DNA of 54,408 bases. Origin: Acidobacteriota bacterium (GTDB lineage: Bacteria; Acidobacteriota; Terriglobia; Bryobacterales; Bryobacteraceae). Under the pieces are notes generated by a model. That model was not told the DNA's origin. It did no database searches and was given only the letters and a program-made list of their open reading frames with translations. How positions within the stretch are numbered: the first letter of the stretch is position 1; the number at the start of each line of letters is the position of its first letter. The DNA is taken from assembly GCA_947470805.1 (NCBI GenBank), contig CANIVU010000055.1, positions 1 through 54,408 of the forward strand, read 5' to 3'. Shown here one piece after another: positions 15,507 through 24,822 of the stretch. The position numbers and the translations under genes are program-made.

Positions 15507-16868
15507 ATGTCAACGCCCCTAAAAGAGTTATTCCGTCAAGCCTCCGAGGCGATTGCGGTGGAACTGCGGCCGATGTTGCGATTGGCGTTGCCTTTGGTGT
15601 TTGCCGAGCTGGGTTGGATGGCGATGGGCGTGGTGGATACGGTGATGGCGGGGCATGCGGGCCGGCAGATGTTAGGGGCTGTGGCGTTGGGGCATGGGCT
15701 GTATTACACGTTCGCGGTATTTGGAATTGGCGTGATCTTAGGGCTGGATACGTTGATCTCGCAGGCATACGGGCGGGGGGACATGGCGGATTGCCGGCGG
15801 AGCCTGGCGGCGGGGCTGGTGACGAGTGTTTTGGTTGCGCCGCCGTTGATCGGGCTCGTGTGGATGATGGGTCCGGTGATGGATTTCTTCGGGATCGATC
15901 CGGCGTTGCGGGATGGGACGCAGGGGTATTTGCGGGCGGTGAGTTGGGGGACGCTGCCGTTGATGTTGTATGCGACGTTCCGGCGGTATTTGCAGTCGCA
16001 GAATGTCGTTCGGCCGGTGATGTTTGCGCTGGTGTCGGCGAATGTGGTGAATCTGTTTGGGAACTGGGTCTTGATCTTTGGGAACTTGGGGATGCCGGCG
16101 ATGGGGGCGGCGGGGTCGGGGTATGCGACGTCGGTGGCGCGTTTGTACATGGCTGGGGTTTTGATGGGGGTGACGGTGGCGCGGGATGGATGGGCGGGAT
16201 GGACGGCGTGGCCGGGGTGGGACCGGGTGCGGCAGGTGGTGAAGTTGGGTTTGCCGGTAGGGGGGCAGATTTCGTTTGAAGTGGGGGTTTTTTCGCTGGT
16301 GACGACGATGCTGGGGGCGTTGGGTCCGGTGGCGTTGGGCGGGCACCAGATTGTGTTTAATGTGGTGAGCGTGACGTACATGATTCCGCTGGGGATTTCG
16401 TCGGCGGTGGCGGTGCGGGTGGGGCAGGCGGTGGGGCGGCGGGACGAGGGCGGAGCGCGGCGGGCGGGGTGGGTTGGGATTGGGCTGGGCGCGGGATTTA
16501 TGACGCTGGCGGGGGTAGTGTTGTGGACGGCGCCGCGGATGGTGGCGGGGCTGTACACGGCGGATGCGGAAGTGGTGGAGACGGCGGCGGCCTGTTTGGT
16601 GATTGCGGCGTTTTTCCAGTTGTTTGATGGAATCCAGGCGGTGGCGACGGGGGCGTTGCGGGGGCTGGGGGACACGCGGACGCCGATGGTGGCGCATGGG
16701 ATTTGTTACCTGGTTGTGGGATTGCCATTGGGGTGGTGGCTGACGTATCCGCAGGGCTGGGGGGCGCGGGGGTTCTGGGCGGGGTTGAGTTTGGCGTTGA
16801 TTTTGATTGGGATTTGGCTGTTGAGCGCGTGGCGGCGGAAGATTGAGAGGGTTTCGGAATGGAATTAG
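15507..16868 (+). CDS. MATE-family multidrug/toxin efflux transporter
   Basis: Inner-membrane exporter of 453 residues, NorM-like, using a Na+ or H+ gradient to expel cationic compounds. Two repeated six-helix halves are visible. The N half carries PLVFAELGWMAMGVVDTVMAG (residues 30-50) and ISQAYGRGD; the C half carries ISSAVAVRVGQAVGRRD and GALRGLGDTRTPM. These are the family's duplicated Q-A-x-G-R blocks. Start ATG at 15507 with a GGAG four bases upstream. Codons end strongly in G, unlike exporters in the right part of the window. The gene overlaps the next one by ten bases, so at least two genes share this transcript. Confidence 0.94.
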   Translation: MSTPLKELFRQASEAIAVELRPMLRLALPLVFAELGWMAMGVVDTVMAGHAGRQMLGAVALGHGLYYTFAVFGIGVILGLDTLISQAYGRGDMADCRRSLAAGLVTSVLVAPPLIGLVWMMGPVMDFFGIDPALRDGTQGYLRAVSWGTLPLMLYATFRRYLQSQNVVRPVMFALVSANVVNLFGNWVLIFGNLGMPAMGAAGSGYATSVARLYMAGVLMGVTVARDGWAGWTAWPGWDRVRQVVKLGLPVGGQISFEVGVFSLVTTMLGALGPVALGGHQIVFNVVSVTYMIPLGISSAVAVRVGQAVGRRDEGGARRAGWVGIGLGAGFMTLAGVVLWTAPRMVAGLYTADAEVVETAAACLVIAAFFQLFDGIQAVATGALRGLGDTRTPMVAHGICYLVVGLPLGWWLTYPQGWGARGFWAGLSLALILIGIWLLSAWRRKIERVSEWN

Positions 16869-17239
16869 CGAACTGGTATCTGGCGGATCTGGTGGTGGAG
16901 GTGCGGGTGGAGGGCGCCGGTAAGAGCGTTGTCCATTTTGATTTGCATATGGTTCGGGCGAAGGATGCGACGGAGGCCTACGACAAGGCGCTGCGGATTG
17001 GGAACGGGAAATCGAAGCAGTATTTGCGGGAGGACGGGAATCTGATTTCGTTCATTTTTCGCGGGTTGAATGATTTGGTTGCCGTCGATGAGGAGTTTGG
17101 GGACGGGGCGCGGATCCTGTTCCGTTCGCAACCGGAGATGACGGAAGATGAGATTCAGCATGTGGTGACGCCGCGGGATTATTTGAGGGCGGTGCAGGTG
17201 GAGGGGTTCCATGACGACCGAAGCGAAACCATCCAGTGA
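16859..17239 (+). CDS. DUF4288 domain protein
   Basis: Cytoplasmic protein of 126 residues matching the uncharacterised DUF4288 pattern. It opens WYLADLVVEVRVEG, has a central HFDLHMVRAKDATEAYDKAL, and ends with a strand-rich region where GLNDLVAVDEEFGDGARIL is seen. It has no catalytic motif and no membrane segment. It overlaps the MATE gene by ten bases and the alkyltransferase-like gene by 29 bases, so all three appear translationally coupled. Function is not known; family members are often next to immunity-type or repair genes. Confidence 0.8.
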   Translation: MELANWYLADLVVEVRVEGAGKSVVHFDLHMVRAKDATEAYDKALRIGNGKSKQYLREDGNLISFIFRGLNDLVAVDEEFGDGARILFRSQPEMTEDEIQHVVTPRDYLRAVQVEGFHDDRSETIQ

Positions 17240-17546
17240 GTCGATGTTCGACCTGATGCGGACGGTGGTGAAGCGGGTGCCGCGGGGGCGGGTGACGACG
17301 TATGGGGATGTGGCGCGGGCGGCGGGGTTTCCGACGTGTTCGCGGCAGGCGGCGTGGTGTTTGAAGAAGTTCGACCCGGGTTTGCCGTGGCACCGGGTGA
17401 TTGGGAAGGGCGGGAAGGTGTTGTTGCGCGGGGATGGGGGTGTGGAGCAGGTGCAGCGATTGGAGGCGGAGGGGGTGGTGGTGATGGGGACGCGGGTGGA
17501 TTTGAAGCGGTTTGGGTACGCGGTCCAGCTGGGGCGGGGAAGGTAG
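17211..17546 (+). CDS. Alkyltransferase-like (ATL) DNA-repair protein lacking the acceptor cysteine
   Basis: Homologue of the DNA-binding domain of O6-alkylguanine-DNA alkyltransferase, 111 residues. Family signs: VPRGRVTTYGDVARAAG (23-39) with the intercalating Arg region, and the active-site block, which here reads P59-W60-H61-R62 where true alkyltransferases have PCHR. Trp for Cys is the hallmark of ATL proteins such as YbaZ/Atl1. These bind alkylated bases and flag them for nucleotide excision repair instead of repairing them. The length of about 110 residues also fits ATLs, which lack the N-terminal domain of Ada/Ogt. It overlaps the DUF4288 gene and precedes the Uma2 gene by nine bases. 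Confidence 0.9.
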   Translation: MTTEAKPSSESMFDLMRTVVKRVPRGRVTTYGDVARAAGFPTCSRQAAWCLKKFDPGLPWHRVIGKGGKVLLRGDGGVEQVQRLEAEGVVVMGTRVDLKRFGYAVQLGRGR

Positions 17547-17555
17547 AATACGGAC

Positions 17556-18095
17556 ATGGCAACCGCTGCAAAGTTGATTACCGTTGCTGAATTCCTGGAG
17601 CGGCCGGAGGTTCCGGGCGGCTATGAGGAGTTGCGCCAGGGGGAGATCGTCATGGTTGCATGGCCGAAGCATGGACATACGTCGTTACAGCATCGGATTC
17701 GGACGTTATTGGAGCGAATTCTGGACGATTCGTTTGTCGTCGACAAGGAAATGGCATTCCGCGCGCATCCGGAGCATGAGATCCGGCGTGCTGATGTTGG
17801 CGTGATTCGCCTATCGCGATGGGACGCGGCGGAGCGGGACGGCTATATCGCCGGTGCGCCGGAGATTGTGATTGAAGTGGAATCGCCGTCGAACACGGCG
17901 CGGGAGTTCCGGGAGAAGGAAGACCTGTGCCTGGCGAACGGGTCGATCTCGTTCTGGGTGGTGTATCCGGATCTGCGGGAGGTGACGGTGGCCTATGCCG
18001 AGGGGAGCCGTACCTATCGGGAAGGCGACGTGATTGAGTTGCGTGGGCTCGCCGAGGTTCGGGTGGCGGTGGAAGAGTTGTTGGGACCTCGGTAG
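17556..18095 (+). CDS. Uma2-family (PD-(D/E)XK-like) protein
   Basis: Protein of 179 residues in the Uma2/DUF820 family, a restriction-endonuclease-like fold that is common in multicopy in Cyanobacteria and Acidobacteria. Its true substrate is unknown. Seen: YEELRQGEIVMVAWPKHGH at about 23-41, RADVGVIRL near 78, the APEIVIEVESPSNT strand (about 97-110) with the E-x-E pair of the nuclease core, then FWVVYPDLREVTVA. ATG 17556 follows the ATL gene by nine bases. Many Uma2 proteins may be degenerate nucleases or regulators; this one keeps the acidic residues. Confidence 0.88.
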   Translation: MATAAKLITVAEFLERPEVPGGYEELRQGEIVMVAWPKHGHTSLQHRIRTLLERILDDSFVVDKEMAFRAHPEHEIRRADVGVIRLSRWDAAERDGYIAGAPEIVIEVESPSNTAREFREKEDLCLANGSISFWVVYPDLREVTVAYAEGSRTYREGDVIELRGLAEVRVAVEELLGPR

Positions 18096-18130
18096 AACTG
18101 ATCTGGTCTGATTTGCGTTAGGCTCCGGAT

Positions 18131-18298
18131 ATGCACGGGCGAAAGATTGAGGAAGCTACGATCGGCGAGCCGGTTGCAGAGGGTACGGGCGCTCGAAAGC
18201 CGGGATCGATGGCGGGTGAGATCTGGATGGCTGACGACTTCGACGAGCTGCCGGCAGATATGGCCGAAGCGTTTGAGGCATTGGCGCCAGACCTTTGA
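18131..18298 (+). CDS. Small orphan antitoxin-like protein
   Basis: A 55-codon frame from ATG 18131 to TGA 18298. The middle and end (KPGSMAGEIWMADDFDELPADM, residues 24-45, quoted here only by its features: Gly-Ser, I-W-M, acidic run, then Leu-Pro-x-Asp-Met) match the C-terminal toxin-binding tail seen in Phd/YefM and DUF2281 antitoxins. The N-terminal DNA-binding part is shorter than usual, so this may be a remnant or a minimal antitoxin. No toxin gene follows: the next 130 bases have no convincing frame. It lies 35 bases after the Uma2 gene. Confidence 0.5.
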   Translation: MHGRKIEEATIGEPVAEGTGARKPGSMAGEIWMADDFDELPADMAEAFEALAPDL

Positions 18299-18434
18299 GG
18301 CTGTGGTTGATGCCGTCGTGTTTGGGAAACTCGCCATCGTGGGGCAACGCAGCGAGGTGATTGGTTTGCGAATCGGAAACCACGGTGGCCGGATCCTGGT
18401 GGCTCCAGTTGACAGGTTACGGGTATGCGCCGGA

Positions 18435-18638
18435 TCAGCCGCCGCCGACGAAGTGGACGATTTCGACCTGGGAGCCGGGGCGGAGTTGGGTTTCCGTCCA
18501 AAAAATATTCTTTATTATTGAGCGGTCGAGTTCGACCGCGACGCGATCGCCGGGAATAGCGAGAATGGCCAAAAGGCCAGTAATTGTAGTGCCAGTGGGC
18601 ACTTGGAGGGGGTCACCGTTGACAACAATTTCAATCAT
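18435..18638 (-). CDS. thiS: Sulfur carrier protein ThiS
   Basis: Ubiquitin-like sulfur carrier of 67 residues for the thiazole half of thiamine. It begins MIEIVVNGDPLQVPTGTTI, has the core VAVELDRSII, and ends VEIVHFVGGG. The C-terminal Gly-Gly is the site that becomes thiocarboxylated by ThiF and donates sulfur to ThiG. It ends in three glycines. It stands alone: thiG, thiF, thiH and thiC are not next to it, and no TPP riboswitch (no CUGAGA element) is seen in the 100 bases upstream. It is divergent from the nuo operon. Confidence 0.88.
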   Translation of the reverse strand: MIEIVVNGDPLQVPTGTTITGLLAILAIPGDRVAVELDRSIIKNIFWTETQLRPGSQVEIVHFVGGG

Positions 18639-18687
18639 TTTTGTTTCGGGAGGGGGGTAGTAGGCCAGATTCTTGTCAAACCGTAAT

Positions 18688-18717
18688 TTGACGTGGAACT
18701 TCCCCGATCATTATATT
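18688..18717 (+). promoter_or_regulatory. Sigma-70-type promoter of the nuo operon
   Basis: TTGACG (18688-18693) and TATATT (18712-18717) spaced by 18 bases, 28 bases before the nuoA start. This is the best full promoter in the window and sits in an AT-rich divergent gap. No operator is recognisable. Confidence 0.55.
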
Positions 18718-18744
18718 TTGTAGAGGGTAAACTCTCCCAAAAGA

Positions 18745-19194
18745 ATGCCGACATCCCTGCAAGAAAGCTACATACCCGTTCTCCTGGCGTGGTTATTCGC
18801 CATCGCGAACGCGACCGGAGTCATCGTAACCGGGGCCCTATTGGGCAAGCGAGTGCGCAACAAGTTCAAAGACATGCCCTACGAATCGGGCATGGTGCCG
18901 ATCGGATCGGCGCGCGAGCGATTCAGCGTGAAGTTCTACATGGTCGCGATGCTCTTCATCCTGTTCGATATTGAAGCCGTGTTCCTGTATCCGTGGGCGG
19001 TGGTGTATCGCGACCTGAAGTGGTTTGCGTTCACCGAGATGATTATTTTCATCGTTTTAGTCCTGGCGGGATTTTTCTACATCTGGAAGAAGGGCGTACT
19101 GGACTGGACGCACGCCGAAGATATCGAACGACGGTCGGCCGCGGGGACGCTGCACAAAGTTCCGACGTTGGACAAGGTGGATCATGCTGCCTGA
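18745..19194 (+). CDS. nuoA: NADH-quinone oxidoreductase subunit A
   Basis: Small membrane subunit of complex I, 149 residues, with three helices (about 10-32, 70-92 and 100-120). The family block YESGMVPIGSARERFSVKFY lies at about 47-66, followed by the acidic helix ILFDIEAVFLYPWA, whose Asp/Glu line the quinone-site loop and proton path. The C-terminal 30 residues are an extension past the usual end (KKGVLDW). First gene of the operon; it overlaps nuoC by 11 bases. In almost all nuo operons nuoB comes next, but here it does not. Confidence 0.96.
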   Translation: MPTSLQESYIPVLLAWLFAIANATGVIVTGALLGKRVRNKFKDMPYESGMVPIGSARERFSVKFYMVAMLFILFDIEAVFLYPWAVVYRDLKWFAFTEMIIFIVLVLAGFFYIWKKGVLDWTHAEDIERRSAAGTLHKVPTLDKVDHAA

Positions 19195-19669
19195 GATTTT
19201 GAAAGAAAACGCTGTCGCCGCCGCGATGGAGCAGGCCGATCCCGGCATGCTGACGGGCGGCAACAATGATCTAAACGAATTAACGCTGGAAGTAGTTCCA
19301 GAAAAAATTCTGGACGCGTTGCGGGCGTTGAAGGCGCAGAAGTTCGAGCGTCTGTCGACGGTGACGTGTGTGGACCGGTATCCGATGGAGCCGCGGTATG
19401 AAGTGGTGTACCACCTGCAATCTGTTTCGCGGAACCTGTTTGTGCGGCTGAAGTGCCGCGTGAGCGGGGAGAAGGCGGAGATTGTATCGGCAACCGCCGT
19501 GTACGCGTCGGCGAACTGGTATGAGCGGGAAGCTTGGGACTTGTTTGGCGTCGTTTTCACGGGCCATCCGAACCTGACGCGGATTATGATGCCTGACTTC
19601 TGGGAAGGTCACCCGTTGCGGCGCGACTACCCGGTGCACGGCTTCAAGTACAGCTACCAGAACGAATAA
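19184..19669 (+). CDS. nuoC: NADH-quinone oxidoreductase subunit C (30 kDa)
   Basis: Peripheral-arm subunit of complex I, 161 residues, separate from NuoD (not a fused CD protein). The 30-kDa signature is present: ASANWYEREAWDLFGVVFTGHPNLTR (about 108-133; note W-Y-E-R-E and D-L-F-G) followed by the HPLRRDYPV motif. It holds no cofactor and packs NuoD and NuoB against the quinone cavity. It overlaps the nuoA end by 11 bases and is followed by a 77-base gap with a hairpin before nuoD. NuoB, its direct neighbour in the complex, has no gene here. Confidence 0.95.
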   Translation: MLPEILKENAVAAAMEQADPGMLTGGNNDLNELTLEVVPEKILDALRALKAQKFERLSTVTCVDRYPMEPRYEVVYHLQSVSRNLFVRLKCRVSGEKAEIVSATAVYASANWYEREAWDLFGVVFTGHPNLTRIMMPDFWEGHPLRRDYPVHGFKYSYQNE

Positions 19670-19678
19670 CGACATCCG

Positions 19679-19703
19679 AAAGAGGAGCGCGGCCGCTCTC
19701 TTT
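19679..19703 (+). terminator. Hairpin between nuoC and nuoD without a T run
   Basis: AAAGAGGAGCG pairs with CGCTCTCTTT around the loop CGGC, with one bulged G. Only C-rich sequence follows, so it is not a normal terminator. It may protect or process the operon RNA or lower read-through. Confidence 0.45.
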
Positions 19704-19746
19704 CCCCGCCTGCCTGACGCTTCGAACAAGGGAGAGCCCCATAACT

Positions 19747-20958
19747 ATGAGCGAGACGCTAACACCCAACGCCGAAACCGAGAAAAGCGGCCATTCACGC
19801 CGGATGACCCTGAACATGGGTCCGCAGCATCCGTCGACGCACGGCGTGTTGCGGGTGGTGCTGGAACTGGAAGGCGAAACGGTTTTGAAGTGCACGCCGG
19901 ACATCGGCTTTTTGCACACCGGTATTGAAAAACAGTTCGAATCGCTGAACTGGCAGCAGGGCATCACGCTGACCGATCGTGTGGATTACCTGGCGAACCT
20001 CTCCAACAACCTGGCCTACAGCCTGGCGGTGGAGAAGTTGCTGCAAGTGGAAATTCCGCCGAAAGCCCAATGGTTACGGGTATTGTTGTGCGAATTGACG
20101 CGCATCAACAGCCACCTGGTGTGGCTGGGAACGCACTGCCTGGACATGGGCGCGATGACGGTGTTCTTCCTGTGCTTCCGGGAACGCGAAGACATTCTGC
20201 GGCTGTTTGAAATGTTCGCCGGGCAGCGGTTGATGACCTCCTACATCCGTGTGGGCGGGCTGGCGCTGGACCCGCCGCGGGGCTGGGAGAAGCGTGTTCG
20301 CTCCTTCATGGAAACGCTGCCGAGCCGCGTGGACGAGTACGAAACGCTGTTAAACACGAACCCGATCTGGGTGAAGCGTACCAAGGGCGTGGGCTTGCTG
20401 CCGGTGGAAGAGATGCTGGAAATGGGCATGACCGGACCGTGCATTCGCGCGGCGGGGCTTCCGATGGACGCGCGGAAGATGATGCCGTATTCGAGCTACG
20501 AGAAGTTCGATTTCAACGTGCCGACCTCGACCGATAACGATGTGTATTCGCGGTACGCGGTGCGCATCGCCGAGATTCGCGAGTCGATCAAGATCATCAA
20601 CCAGGCGCTGGAGGGGATGCCCGAGGGCCCGGTGCAGACGTCGGCTCCGAAAGTTGTGCTGCCGGAGCGGGAAAAGATGAAGACTCAGATGGAGTCGCTC
20701 ATCTATCACTTCAAGATTGTGACCGAGGGCATCACTGTTCCGGCGGGCGAAGTTTTCCAGGTGGTGGAATCGCCGCGCGGGGAACTGGGCTACTACATTG
20801 TGAGCGACGGCACGTCGAAGCCGTTGCGCGTGCACATGCGGACGCCAAGCTTTGGCAATCTGCAGGCACTGCCGAACCTGATTGAAGACCGTATGATTGC
20901 CGATTCCATTGCCATTATGGGCAGTTTGGACTTCGTGCTGGGAGATTGCGACCGATGA
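19747..20958 (+). CDS. nuoD: NADH-quinone oxidoreductase subunit D (49 kDa)
   Basis: Peripheral subunit of 403 residues that forms the quinone-binding cavity with NuoB and descends from the [NiFe]-hydrogenase large subunit. Seen: MGPQHPSTHGVLRVVLELEG (residues 22-41) with the conserved His pair near the quinone headgroup, the IGFLHTGIEK block, and the C-terminal PRGELGYYIVSDGTSKPLR and DFVLGDCDR end (the terminal Asp-Arg is typical). Length matches the family. It starts 77 bases after nuoC, behind AAGGGAGAG, and ends in an ATGA overlap with nuoE. Confidence 0.97.
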   Translation: MSETLTPNAETEKSGHSRRMTLNMGPQHPSTHGVLRVVLELEGETVLKCTPDIGFLHTGIEKQFESLNWQQGITLTDRVDYLANLSNNLAYSLAVEKLLQVEIPPKAQWLRVLLCELTRINSHLVWLGTHCLDMGAMTVFFLCFREREDILRLFEMFAGQRLMTSYIRVGGLALDPPRGWEKRVRSFMETLPSRVDEYETLLNTNPIWVKRTKGVGLLPVEEMLEMGMTGPCIRAAGLPMDARKMMPYSSYEKFDFNVPTSTDNDVYSRYAVRIAEIRESIKIINQALEGMPEGPVQTSAPKVVLPEREKMKTQMESLIYHFKIVTEGITVPAGEVFQVVESPRGELGYYIVSDGTSKPLRVHMRTPSFGNLQALPNLIEDRMIADSIAIMGSLDFVLGDCDR

Positions 20959-21424
20959 CCTTTTCGCCTGAATTGGAAGCGCGTTTCGCTGACCTGTTGA
21001 CACATTACCCGCCCGGAAGGCAGCGCGGCGCGCTGATTCCGATGTTGATGTACGCGCAGGATGAAGTGGGCGCGGTGACGCCGGACCTGATGGAAGAGTT
21101 GGCCAAGCGGCTGGGCATTTCGGTGCTGCAGGTGGATGAAGTTGTCGGCTACTACTCGATGCTGCACAAGAAGCCGCAGGGGAAGTACCACATTCAGATC
21201 TGCACGAACGTTGCCTGCATGCTGCGGGGTGGCGCGGAACTTTACGAACATGCCTGCAAGAAGCTGGGCGTGGGGCATAAGCAGACGCAGGCGTCGGGCA
21301 AATTTTCGTTGGAAGAAGTGGAATGCATCGGGGCCTGCTCGTGGGCGCCGGCGATTCAGGTGAACTACGACTTCCATCACGAAGTGACGGTGTCGCAGTT
21401 GGATCAGGTGCTGGAGGGACTGCA

Positions 21425-21428
<4 letters not shown>
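20955..21428 (+). CDS. nuoE: NADH-quinone oxidoreductase subunit E (24 kDa)
   Basis: NADH-dehydrogenase module subunit of 157 residues that binds the [2Fe-2S] cluster N1a in a thioredoxin-like fold. The four ligands are visible as C-x4-C in CTNVACM and C-x3-C in ECIGACS, about 40 residues apart. The N-terminal helical bundle contains YPPGRQRGALIPMLMYAQDE. The ATG at 20955 overlaps the nuoD stop (ATGA) and was preferred to a frame start nine bases earlier. It ends in a GTGA overlap with nuoF, so D, E and F are translationally coupled. Confidence 0.96.
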
Positions 21429-22732
<1,304 letters not shown>

Positions 22733-22741
22733 GGAGTATTG

Positions 22742-24811
22742 ATGGCGAACATGGTCAAGCTGACGATCAACGATACGGCGGTGGAAGCACCGGCGGGGAC
22801 GTTATTGATCGACGCCGCCAAGCTGGCTGGCATCGAGATTCCGGCGTTCTGTTACTACGAAGGCATGTCGCTGCAGGCTGCCTGCCGCATGTGCCTGGTG
22901 GAGATTGAGAAGGCCCCGAAGTTGATGGCGGCGTGCGTGGTGCCGGTGGGCGAGGGCATGGTTGTGCGGACCGAATCGCCGGCCGTGGTGAAGGCCCGGA
23001 AGACCACGTTGGAATTCCTGCTGACCAACCATCCGCTGGACTGCCCGGTGTGCGATAAGGGCGGCGAGTGCGAACTGCAGGACATGGTGTTCAAGTACGG
23101 CGCGGGCGAGAGCCGCTTCACCGAAGTGAAGCAGCACGTGCCGGAAAAACAGTGGAGCCCGGTGGTGTTCTACGACGGGCCGCGTTGTATTCTTTGCTAC
23201 CGCTGCGTGCGTGTCTGTAATGAAGGCATGGGCGTGGGCGCGCTGGGGATTGTGAACCGTGGCGTTGCGGCGGAAATTGCGCCGTCGCACGGGGATCATC
23301 TTGAGTGCGACGAGTGCGGTTCGTGTATCGATATCTGCCCGGTGGGCGCGTTGACCAGTGGCGCGTATCGCTACAAGACGCGGCCGTGGGAAATGGAGCA
23401 CGTCGGCACGGTTTGCACGCATTGTTCCAATGGCTGCAAGACGACGCTGGGTGTTCGGAATAACGAAATTGTTCGCGGGAATAACCGGGACCGCTCCGGT
23501 TTGAACGGCGAGTTCCTGTGCGTGAAGGGCCGCTACGCTTTCGACTTCAACCATCATCCGGAACGGCTGCAGGCGCCGTTGATGCGGATTAACGGAAAGC
23601 TGGAAGAAGTGAGCTGGGCGCGGGCGCTGCAGGCGGTTGTGGAGAAGTTCAAGGCCGGCGGGAAGGCTGGCGTTGTTGGTTCGACGCGCATCTCTAATGA
23701 AGAAGCGTTCCTGCTGCAGAAGTTTGCGCGGACGGCGTTGAAGACCAACAATATCGACCATCACCGGTCGGGCGACGTCGTTACTTTGCTGGACTCTCTG
23801 AGCGGCAAGACGGCGACGCTGGGCAACGTGGATGACTGCTACAACTCGAAGGCCGTGCTGATTGTGGGCGCGGACATTTCGCAGCAGCAGCCGTTCCTGG
23901 CCAACCAGATTCGCGCGAATTACCGGCATCATAAGGCCGGCATTTATGTGGCGACTTCGGGCGCGGTGCGGGAAGACAAGATTGCCAAGGGCTCGGTGCG
24001 GACGACGGACAGCGAATGGCTGGCGGGCGTCGAATCGATGCGCGAGAAGTTGAAGGGCGAATCGGAACTGCTGGTTCTGTTCGGCGACAGCGTGAAGGGC
24101 GAAGGCGTCCGGAAGCTGGTTGCGTTCGGCGAATCGCTGGGCATTCCGGTGAAGTACATCTGCCTGGTGGACTACGCCAATTCGCGCGGCGCGATGGACA
24201 TGGGGCTGCTGCCGGATCTGGGTCCGGGGTATCACCCGGCCGAGGGCGCGGCGGGCATGACGCTGCCGCAGATGATGGCGGCCACCGATCTGGACCTGTT
24301 GTGGATCGTGGGCGCCAACCCGTTGGCGCGGCATACGCTGGCTTCGTCGAACGCGTTTGTGGTTGTGCAGGACCTGTTCCTGACCGAGACCGCGCAGCGC
24401 GCCGATGTGGTGTTGCCGGCGGCTTCGGCTTATGAAAAGAACGGCACGGTGACCAACGTGACCGGCCAGGTGCAACGTTTGAAGCGCGGCGTGGAAACGG
24501 TCGGCGCAAAGACGGACCTGGCGATTATCGGATTGATCGCTCGCGGTATGGGCGTGAATTTGGGCAAAGTGGACGCCGATGTGGTGTTTGCGGAGATCCA
24601 GAAGACAGTGCGCGGCTACAATGTGCCGCTGCCGGTGATTGTGACCGGCGGTGCGGCGCAGACGATGCCGGTGAATGGGCGCGTGGCGTCGACGGTGTTG
24701 CCGGAGCTGATTCAGTCTTCGCGCGACACGCTGTTCACCACGGGAACGTTGACACGGTATTCGAAGATTCTTAACGAAGTGATGGAAGCTCCCGGCGGGC
24801 TGTACCGCTAG
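22742..24811 (+). CDS. nuoG: NADH-quinone oxidoreductase subunit G (75 kDa)
   Basis: Iron-sulfur subunit of 689 residues that relays electrons from NuoF toward NuoI. The N-terminal ferredoxin domain has [2Fe-2S] ligands in FCYYEG ... CRMCLVEIE ... AACVVPV. It is followed by the His-ligated cluster motif HPLDCPVCDKGGECELQD, then two four-cysteine groups, CILCYRCVRVC and CDECGSCIDICPVGAL. The rest (about 215-600) is a molybdopterin-oxidoreductase-like domain opening with CTHCSNGC and a fourth Cys in EFLCVKGRY, which suggests that the extra cluster N7 is present. ATG 22742 follows AAGGAG at five bases. The acceptor NuoI, usually encoded after nuoH, is missing from this operon. Confidence 0.96.
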   Translation: MANMVKLTINDTAVEAPAGTLLIDAAKLAGIEIPAFCYYEGMSLQAACRMCLVEIEKAPKLMAACVVPVGEGMVVRTESPAVVKARKTTLEFLLTNHPLDCPVCDKGGECELQDMVFKYGAGESRFTEVKQHVPEKQWSPVVFYDGPRCILCYRCVRVCNEGMGVGALGIVNRGVAAEIAPSHGDHLECDECGSCIDICPVGALTSGAYRYKTRPWEMEHVGTVCTHCSNGCKTTLGVRNNEIVRGNNRDRSGLNGEFLCVKGRYAFDFNHHPERLQAPLMRINGKLEEVSWARALQAVVEKFKAGGKAGVVGSTRISNEEAFLLQKFARTALKTNNIDHHRSGDVVTLLDSLSGKTATLGNVDDCYNSKAVLIVGADISQQQPFLANQIRANYRHHKAGIYVATSGAVREDKIAKGSVRTTDSEWLAGVESMREKLKGESELLVLFGDSVKGEGVRKLVAFGESLGIPVKYICLVDYANSRGAMDMGLLPDLGPGYHPAEGAAGMTLPQMMAATDLDLLWIVGANPLARHTLASSNAFVVVQDLFLTETAQRADVVLPAASAYEKNGTVTNVTGQVQRLKRGVETVGAKTDLAIIGLIARGMGVNLGKVDADVVFAEIQKTVRGYNVPLPVIVTGGAAQTMPVNGRVASTVLPELIQSSRDTLFTTGTLTRYSKILNEVMEAPGGLYR

Positions 24812-24822
24812 GAAGAGACGCA

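Noticed and set aside
18639-18744. TPP riboswitch upstream of thiS
   Set aside because: The minus-strand leader has no CUGAGA or other conserved THI-box element.
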